This document shows positions 54,750-64,000 of a stretch of DNA of 64,000 nt, piece after piece. Within the stretch, counting starts at the first letter, position 1. Each line of letters opens with the position of its first letter. The stretch comes from Balanoglossus misakiensis (lineage: Eukaryota; Hemichordata). The position numbers and the translations under genes are program-made. Location of the stretch: assembly GCA_040954595.2 (NCBI GenBank), contig CM082577.2:8060001-8124000 (forward strand), given 5' to 3'. Under the pieces are notes generated by a model. That model made no database searches and was not told the DNA's origin. It saw only the letters and a list, made by a program, of their open reading frames with translations.

Positions 54750-54885
54750 ATGGCATATCTGAGTATTCTAAAGAACGTATGGTAGCCCCTTTTTCACTTG
54801 TGCCGCCCACTGAAAATCTGTAATTGGCTAGATCTCAGTTTGCCATGCCAACTGTAGCTAATTTTCCATAGATGACCGTGTATCT
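54750..54885 (+). repeat. dispersed repeat, copy B
   Basis: This is the second copy of the repeat at 28429-28575, lying about 190 bp after the start of the MITE terminus at 54554. The MITE end and this segment may be two parts of one larger non-autonomous element, but copy A lacks the recognisable MITE terminus. Confidence 0.7.
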
Positions 54886-56038
54886 TTAATATCAAAAGTT
54901 AGAAACGTCGTCTTGAGTAACTGGTATAAGAAAATGAAATGACAGCGCAACAATTTGCAGGTATACCGTTGTTCCGTTTCTTAAACTCACTCAATAAGGG
55001 ACGGGAGCGAGAGACTATTACTAGCTAGTTTGACATATCGTCAAAAAGGTCGAATTGAACTAGCCTGATTTGATAGTACGTCTCGTAGAACTTTCACTTT
55101 TAAGACAGGAATTGACACATGTCATAGCCAGGACTTACACCGACAAAAGTGAACAATGTCGCACTCTATGATAATGACCATACACAAGGGTTAACTTAAA
55201 GGGGCGTGCCACCTGGCCACCCTTACATATGTTTCAACATATGCAAATTAAGAAAGTGTACGCATGCGTCGGAGAGAAAGTGTTTCGCCGCTGAGCTCGA
55301 ACTCTCTCCCTGGAGACTGTCTGTGCAAGAATACACGGGGCTTGGCGCCGAGCAGAAGTACACAGCACGGTGAGATGCTCTTAGTTTGATCATCTTTACA
55401 ACACGCTCAGGCATTTTCTTCAAAAAACTGCTCTGTCATATTTAAGGGAGCTAATATCTTTAAGGTAGGTCGAAAGGGAACGCTGAAGCGAGGTATAATT
55501 TGGGGCCGGTAACGGGTAATCTACGAGTGTGCTGTGCGCTGGCGATTAATGCCGGTACGTGCCTGTATTGTGTATGCACCATACTGCAGTGCAGTGCAAT
55601 GCACCTCATCTGAAAATTCCGATCGCGTGATGAGGGTCAATACATTCGTTAGCAGGGGTGGTTTGCCCTCATTATTTAAACATAAGGTGATTGATTGCAA
55701 ATGTAAAACATCGCTATTATTGATCATTCGACATTTTACTCAAAGCTTGCATAGTTCAGTTTTGTTTAGGGCCATATACATGTAGATGGAAATGTATGCC
55801 TTCGATCGTGCAGTAATTACGGAGCGCAAAGCACAACAAAAGAATGCCCTACTTACTGCGACATCACCCCCCATTATAATACTCTGAATCCCGAATTTTG
55901 ACGAGACGGTAAATTTGCATCAGACTGCTCTCAATTGACCTCCTTTCAGCTCGGTCGTCTGGGGGCAAGTTGACCGCATGAGAGATTGCTGGCCCGCCGT
56001 CGCCAGACAGAGTTGCATGGACAATTTTGAATGATTTT

Positions 56039-56053
56039 GGGGGGGGGGGGGGG
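56039..56053. repeat. poly-G tract (15 G)
   Basis: A homopolymer within non-coding DNA. Confidence 0.9.
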
Positions 56054-56195
56054 CTATTCCACCTCATAATCATGCTTTAATCGAAAATGCATCTAAATAT
56101 CAGCCAGGCACTTTTCATCTTTTTCCCGCACTTTTCGATCGCATTCGTCCACGAATTCAACCGATGTTTGGACGATGAACCCGCCATACAGACAC

Positions 56196-56312
56196 CGGGC
56201 GGCCTCGTGGTTACAGCTGGCTAGCAGAGAGCTAGCGGAATCATTGTGTAGTTAATCTGTATCACGTTAGACACAGCCCCTTCCGACTACAGACGTCCGT
56301 GGTTTGAGCTGA
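56196..56312 (+). other. possible SINE-like fragment
   Basis: GGCCTCGTGGTTACAGCTGG (56201-56220) resembles the tRNA-derived head of many SINEs, including an A-box-like part at 56208-56220. A weak B-box-like GTGGTTTGAG lies about 90 bp later, too far for an ordinary tRNA. Confidence 0.28.
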
Positions 56313-57469
56313 AGTATCACGCCCACCGAAATTTCCCTTAGAAAATGACATGTCGCTCACGAGTAAAGCAACCACCGTTGTAATTTATAGCATAAACCCT
56401 CATATCTCGCTGTTCCCAATATTGAACTAGATACAGTGGCAAACGTATCGTGAGCTTTGACCCCTTTTAAATTTACTTTACATATTAATAGTATTTCACC
56501 CTCATGCGCTTGGCAGTTATAAATATGTTGACGAAATCAGAGTGTCAGCTCGGAAAACGCGACAAACGGTGAAATTGTCAGCAAAGATGGATTTGATTAC
56601 TCAGTGGTCTTTTTAAAGTGAACTTTGTAACGCAGCCTTCGAAATGGCTTATCGCAAAGATTTCATTTTATGACATCTTGAACTTCTACGTCCATTTTAT
56701 GGATCGCAGTACAAACACGACCGACGACGACCGATCTGCTAGTGTCTATGATATAACTTTAAAGCTGTGATACAGTTACATGTATTGTTCATCATGCTCA
56801 CGACCGGACGAAAACGCCGACTCCTCGCGCGCACAGTCAACTGGTTCAACAATGCAAATGTAGTTCGCACAAAGAAAGGGTTTGGCTCTTTCAAAGCTGA
56901 AGAAAGTGGTCAAAGTTGATGTGAATGGATGTTTTCTGTCTCTAAGGCTATTCGTTTATACGCAGATCCATTGTCGTCTAGAAAATATCGAGTTGAAAGG
57001 CGTTACTAGTTGTTAGTGTTCGTTGTAAATCATCAAGGTCTCATAACATTAATTACTAATCCTTGGACGTGAACTTCATGTCAAGAAAAGGATATTTGGC
57101 CGGCAGCCTTTGAGCTTCAAAACTATATGGTGTTTTACAACATTTTCCCTGCATGGTTTGATATGTGGGCATGTACATGTTGCCGAACTGTACGGCATCA
57201 GGTCCCAACATTCTAATCGACGTACTCGGTCACTAGACGCCGCGCATCTGGTTAAGGCATGCAGTAACAATATTGATAAACTCTTCAATGGAGGTATATG
57301 TAACTGTAAGGCCCTCTGTTACTCGGGCTATTGTTCAAGTGACTGGGGTGCTGTGTAACACAGACATTTGTTACCGTGTGTGCCGTACACCCACCAAGTC
57401 TAGAAGTTGCGACCAGCTACAAGAACAGAAATGATTAGTAGTGATAATAATTATTTGAGTACATGTATG

Positions 57470-57620
57470 TACATACATACATACATACATACATACATAC
57501 ATACATACATACATACATACATACATACATACATACATACATACATACATACATACATACATACATACATACATACATACAGACAGACAGACAGACAGGC
57601 AGGCAGGCAGGCAGGCAGGC
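57470..57620. repeat. compound microsatellite (ATAC, AGAC, AGGC)
   Basis: About 27 ATAC units (57470-57580) are followed by four AGAC units (57581-57597) and about six AGGC units up to 57620. All open frames across it are repeat artefacts. Confidence 0.97.
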
Positions 57621-60213
57621 ATACATATTGTTAATTAAGGTACATGTATTGTAGCCACACTTCCTGTATTGCCAAGGAAACAATTGTAAGGGTTATTTTG
57701 AGCACCACATCACCTGATGTTAGTGATGTAACAATGCGTAACTACGAGACTGGACCTCAGTCTGTGTTATAACAGTATATCATTGCCAGAGATACTAGCG
57801 AACTCCAAGCTAGCCTGGAGTCATTGTTCTTCACGGTTCGCGTAGCAGATGTCATCAAGATACGCGTGCTGTTTTTTTCCAAACGCGGGCATGTTACATA
57901 ACACATTTTAGGTACAAATGGTAATAAGGGTCAGTCTCCGATTAGACTTGTTCAAAACGTGCGGACCCGCAACGTTCTCTCAGCGGTTGATTGTAGAATT
58001 CGACTCGGTCGGTGAGAATTTAACCTGAGCACGCAACATGAACGAGGCGACTGCGAACGGCTCCCGCTGTCTGACTGTACAGTCATCAGGTGATGTGGAT
58101 TTTTATTGGAAAAAAACACTTGTCGTTTGCATGCAAATGATGGTTTGGCGATTGTCATCGTTGATTGCAATCCGAGAAAAGGAGTCCTGTCTCTTAAACC
58201 GACCGCACTGTTGCACATACAATTACACTGTGATTCTCTTTCGACTACATACTTAGCCGGCCCAGAAAAGGTCTATTTGGTTACACATGGACATTCGGTC
58301 GAGTCTATTGACGACCGGGTGGCATTAGACATTATGTTTCCTTTCACTCCCCCTGGGCTGGTAGCCACATGTACATCTATATCAATTTTATGATTGGTAT
58401 TTTATGAACGAGACGATTTCAGCGAAGGACACCTTTCGTCAATAGCGGGCGCCTACGGCCAGCTGCGATGAACGTCCTTTCGGTGACCTTGAAAGTACGG
58501 GATAGTAAGGTCTCGTCGCGTATTCTTAATTTCCTTGCAGTTGCACACACAAAGCCTTGTGTAACTCACAAAAACAAGAAGAGTCTTGTATCGCGGATGC
58601 TGCCTTTAAAACCTGTAGTACACATCTTTTATGCGTTTTTGTTAACCAGAAAATATCTTCCAATTGTCTTCTGTATTGTTTGGGTTCCCTCTTTATTATC
58701 ACTAAGCAATTCGGGGACTTACCATGCTTAGCATTACTTTCATTGGCGATGGAATGCATGAGCACACAAATTAAAGCAATTATGTCTCATTTGTGTAGAT
58801 TAATTGATGGAGTCGGCAAGTAAGATATGCACATGCAAGCATGCCAAATATTTGTCAATAATTGTTTTGTATTAAAATGTGTGTATTTTGGATTAACTGT
58901 ACACGTATTAAATTTTATCGATATTTCGGCGGTTTCTGATGTGTGCAAGAGTGACATTGATCGCTAGGGGTTGCATTTCTCGTTGTTATAATTTATAATT
59001 ATATGATTGTCTAATATAAAACGCCGTCCACTCAGTGGGGTAGTTTGTACAGCGGTACCAGAATCACGTTTTCCGCGGCGACTAGTCCTTGAATACTGTG
59101 TTTATGATTCGAATAATCGAATGCCTCGCAACTGTTCAAACAAGAAGTTAAATTATTGTGAGCATTCCCATTGTTAAAGGCTATAAAGGAAACGTGTATC
59201 TATGAAATTTCCGTTTCACAAGCCTTGTTGTAAATTCTTTGGCTCATCGTCGACGCTTCGTCAATTAAATCGCGAATATCACACGAAATTATCCTTTTAA
59301 CGTATCGCATATCCTCAATAAATGTTTGAAAGACTTGCTGAACAGAAGGTTGGAACGCTTAGGACTGGGCTGTGAAACTGACAAAATCTCGACATCTCTC
59401 GGCTGCAGTACAGACAAAGAAAAGACAGTCTTGTTAAAGTGCGTCATAGCTAACAACGTCTGAGCATGCGCCTGAATCAGCAGTCGATCACGAAGGAGAG
59501 ATTTGTGTGATGAGTCTACGACGAACACCAACAATTTACAACATGGGTTGTAAAACGGAAATGCCAATTAGGGCATTTATAAATAAGCATTTGCACATAT
59601 ACTAGTATAGTGCATTACACGAGGTCCTCTTTGTTGTTGCCGTTCGGTGCAAAGGTGCACTTGTGTTTTGGCGGCTACCGTGTTATCATGATTGATGGTT
59701 CCCAGTGAGATCCGGACGGGTCTATGACGGCCCGTCTCTCGGCATGTGACATCCGCTCTTCTGTACAAACACACTTTGTTGATGGTTACGTATTTGGGTA
59801 TTTTTAGGATTCTACGTTTGAAGATATGTTTTGTACATTGTCAGATAGACATTTCGGTGTTTGGCAGACTCGCATATAGATCTTCGCCATGTTGCTGCAT
59901 TTTGTGCTAGAACAACCCTGCTGTGATGGTGTGTACTTAGCAATATGTCCGAGAACGATTCATTAATAATTCTAGAGGTTGAAGTTTATTGAAACCTAGC
60001 CATGTGCTTTGGGCTTTTTGAACCCAAAGACAGAAACACGACCGGTTCTTTGGCAGTTGTTTCTCTGCCGTTTTAGGAAGAGAAATTTCATTATGGCGAA
60101 GTGTTGTCATGGAAATGGAAAATCGATGGCGGCACGAATCGTCTTAAAGTTTCGCCAGTGAAGGGAACACTCGTTTGTAATGTTTCTGTTATTCCTTATT
60201 TCTCTCTCTGTAG
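57621..60213. other. upstream region of DHCR7, no coding exon recognised
   Basis: The untranslated first exon(s) and promoter of DHCR7 should lie here, since the first coding exon begins at a splice acceptor. I could not place a transcription start or a sterol response element with confidence. Confidence 0.5.
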
Positions 60214-60352
60214 GACTTCCAATGGCTCAGACGCGAAGAGGAGCTCGTGCACAGCAGGCCGCAGAAACGACAACGAACGGTCAGAACGTGTCGACGAATG
60301 GTGCGATGAAGGGGGCGGCAGACCAGACTCCCGGGGAGTGGGGACGAGCCTG
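60214..60352 (+). CDS. DHCR7: DHCR7 exon with start codon
   Basis: The exon follows a pyrimidine-rich acceptor (TCTCTCTCTGTAG) and ends at TG/GTAAGT. It has 8 nt of 5' UTR (60214-60221), then ATG at 60222 with G at +4. It encodes residues 1-43 and two bases of Trp44. The polar N-terminus is poorly conserved in the family; the conserved EWGRAW tail joins the next exon. The 5' untranslated exon and promoter were not located. A GATGGCGGC motif near 60124 could belong to a YY1-type promoter, but this is only a guess. Confidence 0.93.
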
Positions 60353-63300
60353 GTAAGTACTCGCATCCTCAAAGGGATAAAATCGGATACATTTCGACAT
60401 TTTCACTCAGTAATTGCCGTAGTAACGCCAGCTTTGGGCTATTATCTCGGTTGTTTTGCTTTGGGTATCAACTTTGGTTTCTTGTTCTGCTCGGTAAAGC
60501 ATTAAGAATGGCAGTGTTCGGCTCCTCGATACAACCCCTTTTGTTATCTTAAAGTTGAACATCAGTTTGTCAACAATAACAATGGCCGTTACGCATTGAC
60601 TATTGAGAAGCTATGGACTAAACATCTCATCAATCTATCGTGAGTAGAACAAGAAACTAGAGTTAATACATGGGAGAACAGTACTGAAAACATGTGCCAA
60701 AAAGTTGTACTTACGGGGCTTAAAAACTCTGCTGTTCTGTAGATTCTACAGGTATAACATTAAAAGTGGCAACCTCATGCGCGAAACGAATCGGGCTAGT
60801 GGCGTCATCAATGGTGACATATAAATAGCTTTAATTCGTCGACCCGTAGTCGGGGTCAGGCGAATACCTGCGTAGTATATATACATATAGTCGTATGTTG
60901 CAAATAAGCAGTCATCCACCTATCTTATCCCCGTATCAAGGCCAATCACGACTGCATCTATACGATGCTTGTAAAACCCCTGACGGTGAATCATATCCAC
61001 TCAAAAATTGTTTTTATCAAACAATTTCTTTTCTGAGAGAATGGTGCGACATTCATCGTTAATTTAGTATCTGTACATACATACATGCATGCATACATAC
61101 ATACATACATACATACATACATTGTACATACGCACGCACACACACACAACATTACATTACATTAATTACATACAAGACAGGCAGGCAGGCATAGATAGAC
61201 TACTTCTCAAATCCTAGTACACATCGTTATAATTTCTCCAAGAGCGGAACTATCACCAACCGTTTCCTTATGGTAGTTTTATCGGTTTGTCTTAACAGGG
61301 AAGTTGACCTTTTCACGTACATTGGCGTCATCGGCCTTATGATATTCACTCCGCTGATGGTGTTTTACTTCTACGTGTCCTGTGATCAGTACCAGTGCGC
61401 CCTCAGTGGTCCTATTTTGGACGTCTATCATGGTGCAGGCGTCTACGACATGTGGCAGAAACTACCCAGCGCCACTTTCAGTGCGTGGAAAGTTGGAATG
61501 ATCTGGATGGCATATCAGGTGTGTGTTTAAGTCATTCTTGTTTGCTGTTTTGGCATACGAATAATAAAAAATATGTATACAGTGCATAAATGCATATCTC
61601 TATAAACTGTAAACGTAGGATTATTTTTCTCCAAATATAACTTTTACTCTGTCATCATGACACGTGGCTTGTCGCTGAATATTCAAGCGCAGTGTGACAT
61701 TCGGTTCGACGGCTAGAGAATGAACGTTTATGAGAAATCAGTTGTGTTGGTCAAAAGCAAGTCTCACTGTCCTTCACGTTCACGGTTATGAACCAGACTT
61801 CAGTGAACTGTTTCATGAGTTCAAGTTTACCTTGAGTTAGAGTGGGCATCTGTTGACAATATTAACGTCTTAACGAAATTTCGTATTTTTGCTTATTCAC
61901 CTGAAGATTATCCAATACTTCGTCCCAGACGTTTTGCACTATATTATACCCAGCTACAAAGGCGGTGTTCAACCCGGGGCCGTCACACCCGCCGGTAACC
62001 AGATGTTGTACCTGGTGAACGGGCTGCAAGTCTGGGTCATCACGCACGTTCTCTTCTTCGCCAACGCTTTCTACTTCCACTGGTTCACACCTGGCATCGT
62101 GTTCGACAACTGGGGCGGGCTGCTGTGGGTGGCCAACATCGTCGGCTACCTGCTGTCGACGTTCGCCTACGTGAAGGCGCACCTCTTCCCGACCAGCCGC
62201 GAGGACCGCAAGTTCAGCAGCAACAAGCTGTACGACTACATGATGGGCGTCGAGCTCAACCCCAGGATCGGCAAGTGGTTCGACTTCAAGCTCTTCTTCA
62301 ACGGCCGGCCGGGCATCGTGGCCTGGACCATCATCAACCTGTCGTTCGCCTTCAAGCAGTACGAGCTGTACGGCCACGTGACCAACTCCATGATCCTGGT
62401 CAACATCTTGCACGCCATGTACGTCGTCGACTACTTCTGGAATGAGACGTGGTACCTCAACACGATTGACATCTGTCACGATCATTTCGGGTGGTACCTG
62501 GGATGGGGTGACAGTGTTTGGCTGCCTTACATGTACACTCTACAGGTATTTTCATTGTTTTTTTTTTTTTTTTTTAATACTTACAAAATTATTTAAAGCC
62601 CTAAAAGCCTATCAGCTGTTTCTATGGAGATTGATGCCCATTTAGGGGTCAAGTCATGAAGGGGCTGATCACATGCACAGCTACAATTTTTCTCTTTAGA
62701 TTGTAAACGAAGATTCTACCTACAAACCCACCCAATATTTGGACGAATTTCTCAGCCCCCCCCCCCCCCCTTCCGACACACGCGCGCATCCCTTAAAATC
62801 GCAGGAACGTATGCACTGTGGTACGGGTGTGAATGGAGTCAGGTTTGAGTGTGACCTGTACGAGTCACATGACCACTGTTTACAATGTTTCCACTCACGA
62901 GAATGTGTTGACCTCTTTTTCAGTGTTTCTACCTGGTCTACAACCCAGTCGTCCTGTCCACCGTGCACTGCGCCGTCGTCCTGACCCTGGGGCTGTGCGG
63001 CTACTACATCTTCCGCGCCGTCAACCACCAGAAGGACCACTTCCGCAAGCACGACGGCGACTGCCTCATCTGGGGCAAGAAGCCCGAGTACGTCCAGTGC
63101 AGTTACTTCTCGTCGGACGGCAAGAAGCGACAGAGCAAGCTGCTGCTGTCCGGCTGGTGGGGTGTGGCGCGTCACATGAACTACACGGGCGACCTGATGG
63201 GGTCCCTGTCGTACTGCCTGGCCACCGGCTTCGGACACTTGCTACCCTACTTCTACATCGTCTTCATGGCCATCTTGCTGATACACAGATGTCTACGTGA

Positions 63301-63388
63301 CGAGCATCGCTGCAGGAACAAGTACGGGAAGGACTGGGATCGCTACATTTCCATCGTCAAATACAGGTTGATACCAGGTGTTTTTTAG
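60222..63388 (+). CDS. DHCR7: 7-dehydrocholesterol reductase, four coding exons
   Basis: The enzyme reduces the C7-C8 double bond of 7-dehydrocholesterol with NADPH, the last step of the Kandutsch-Russell route to cholesterol, in the ER membrane. The coding exons are 60222-60352, 61299-61518, 61907-62545 and 62924-63388. All introns are GT-AG and the joined frame gives 484 residues (human 475). Visible family marks are the ERG4/ERG24 signature 1 ([14 protein letters not shown], residues 224-237), [10 protein letters not shown] (248-257), [15 protein letters not shown] (305-319) and signature 2 ([12 protein letters not shown]...KYGKDW, 449-468). Several hydrophobic segments fit a polytopic sterol reductase. 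The start is the first ATG of the exon, 8 nt after a good acceptor, which implies at least one untranslated exon upstream. GC-rich third positions set the exons apart from the AT-rich surroundings. DHCR7 is preferred over DHCR14/LBR because of residue-level similarity along the whole length and the absence of a Tudor domain. Confidence 0.97.
61074..61192. repeat. compound microsatellite in DHCR7 intron 1 (ATAC, CA, AGGC)
   Basis: ATAC units occupy 61074-61122 with an internal ATGC variant. They are followed by a short GCAC/CA run (about 61131-61148), ATTAC units and AGGC units (about 61176-61192). The order ATAC then AGGC repeats that of the larger tract at 57470-57620. Confidence 0.9.
61299..61518 (+). 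CDS. DHCR7: DHCR7 exon 2 (first membrane segment)
   Basis: The acceptor is CTTAACAG/GG and the donor CAG/GTGTGT. The exon encodes the end of Trp44 to Gln117. It carries a hydrophobic stretch at about residues 50-70, followed by [11 protein letters not shown], typical of DHCR7. It ends in phase 0 after Gln117, which aligns with human Gln107, the last codon of human exon 4 as I recall it. Confidence 0.95.
61907..62545 (+). CDS. DHCR7: DHCR7 exon 3, core of the sterol reductase domain
   Basis: A single 639-bp exon (213 codons, phase 0 at both ends) starts after CACCTGAAG and ends at CTACAG/GTATTT. It encodes residues 118-330, including GAVTPAG (141-147), FDNWGGLLW (183-191), signature 1 with LNPR, the [18 protein letters not shown] block and the [12 protein letters not shown] block. 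Third positions are very GC-rich, which leaves a 207-codon antisense frame open across it. Confidence 0.96.
62924..63388 (+). CDS. DHCR7: DHCR7 exon 4, C-terminal part and stop
   Basis: The acceptor is CTCTTTTTCAG. The exon encodes residues 331-484, with [12 protein letters not shown] (357-368), [18 protein letters not shown] (408-425), GHLLPYFYI and signature 2 near the C-terminus. It ends in LIPGVF and TAG at 63386-63388, matching the family C-terminus. A poly-C tract lies in the preceding intron at 62756-62770. Confidence 0.96.
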   Translation, partial: CFYLVYNPVVLSTVHCAVVLTLGLCGYYIFRAVNHQKDHFRKHDGDCLIWGKKPEYVQCSYFSSDGKKRQSKLLLSGWWGVARHMNYTGDLMGSLSYCLATGFGHLLPYFYIVFMAILLIHRCLRDEHRCRNKYGKDWDRYISIVKYRLIPGVF

Positions 63389-63879
63389 ACATAATTTTGT
63401 AAAAAATTACCGTGCGAGCGGTATTTATAGCCCAGTTAAACGAGTAGTTATGCCTCGATCAGTATCCATATTTTCGGTCCCGATTAAAATTTAACAAATG
63501 CAAATTTACGTTGACATGCGCAGTGCGCGTGGTATGTAATTTTTGTCCAAGATTTGTAGTTTCTTAAAACGTTTTTTTTTCCTTCCCTGAACCAGATGAG
63601 GTTGATGCGCACATATTCTGGTTTGTCTGTATTCCTCTTGTTCGTTAAATTATTAATTTTACAAGAGTTCTCGAACTCAGCTGACAGCATTTTGCGAATA
63701 CAGAATGTATGTATGTTTAACATGACCTATATGTTTACTGGTACATTATGATTTTGTAGTCCGTGAACAGGCTCAGCACTTACAAGTCTTAATATGATTT
63801 TGCAGTACGTGTTCTTGAACCTCAAAACTTAGGAGTCTTAAACTTGTACACACACTTTACTAGACTGTACACTGCACAA

Positions 63880-63885
63880 AATAAA
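63880..63885 (+). terminator. candidate DHCR7 poly(A) signal AATAAA
   Basis: A canonical AATAAA lies 492 nt after the DHCR7 stop codon. The 3' UTR in between has no long frame. This would give a roughly 0.5-kb 3' UTR. There is no transcript evidence, and other signals could lie beyond the window. Confidence 0.5.
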
Positions 63886-64000
63886 TGCAAAATTTCGGGT
63901 CTCCATGCAGAATTTTAGAATTGGAGAACTTGGTTTATAGCACATATTGGAATGCCTTTCTGCGCATGTCCAGAGTTGTATTGCAGAGGCTGACGAGGTT

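Larger units (their letters stand above)
54886..57469. other. no gene recognised
   Basis: An octamer-like ATGCAAAT lies near 55240, upstream of a GC-richer stretch that ends in a donor-like CACGGTGAG near 55371. It could be an untranslated exon, but nothing confirms it. Confidence 0.5.

Noticed and set aside
57371-57683. Frames with YIHT or CMYV repeats
   Set aside because: Translation of the ATAC/AGAC/AGGC microsatellite.
60101-60505. 134-codon plus-strand frame across the first DHCR7 coding exon
   Set aside because: It is in another frame than the DHCR7 start, crosses the acceptor and donor, and has no domain.
61862-62485. 207-codon minus-strand open frame
   Set aside because: It is antisense to DHCR7 exon 3; GC-rich third positions remove stops on the other strand. 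Its Val/Asp/Glu-rich composition is typical of such shadows.
62720-63238. 172-codon minus-strand open frame
   Set aside because: Antisense to DHCR7 exon 4 and running into the intron; same cause.
1-64000. A new multi-gene system
   Set aside because: Only two convincing genes are present, 38 kb apart and unrelated in role. Nothing supports a defence, biosynthetic or toxin system.

Overview
This window is eukaryotic nuclear DNA with split genes, long non-coding stretches and many simple repeats. The best guide to its origin is a complete gene at the right end, a 7-dehydrocholesterol reductase (DHCR7) in four coding exons. Its protein is close to the vertebrate enzyme but its intron pattern is simpler. 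Short introns, a genome of roughly 40% GC, very common ATGT/ATAC tetranucleotide runs and abundant small fold-back transposons suggest a marine invertebrate deuterostome, with a lancelet (Branchiostoma) my best guess. The species is an inference and no marker proves it.

Layout. 1-10077: no convincing gene. It holds a 161-bp GAAT satellite (2514-2674), a two-part pentamer satellite (4111-4317), ATGT and CCCA runs and one tRNA-like fragment. 10078-10495: a decayed gag relic of a Ty3/gypsy-type LTR retrotransposon, followed by a MITE end at 10828. 10903-19335: no gene seen. 21244-21624 (minus strand): a single-exon gene for a 126-residue protein with two membrane segments, resembling the PIRT/TMEM100 class of small TRP-channel-associated proteins, with a possible long 3' UTR reaching to about 19336. 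21625-51006: about 29 kb without a recognisable gene, with a MITE relic at 39604. 51007-54885: a nest of fold-back elements, including two with intact 9-bp target-site duplications. 54886-60213: no gene seen; it contains a large ATAC/AGAC/AGGC compound microsatellite. 60214-63888: DHCR7 on the plus strand with a plausible poly(A) signal.

The two genes are not a functional unit. DHCR7 acts in the ER membrane at the last step of cholesterol synthesis, and the PIRT-like protein would be a membrane modulator. I found no new multi-gene system. The most interesting material is a MITE family with an AATCTGATT terminal hairpin, a 430-bp fold-back element with 9-bp target duplications, exact conservation of three DHCR7 intron positions alongside absence of three others, and an apparent excess of perfect TGACGTCA sites. 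Most open frames in the window are chance, antisense or microsatellite frames and are not annotated as genes.
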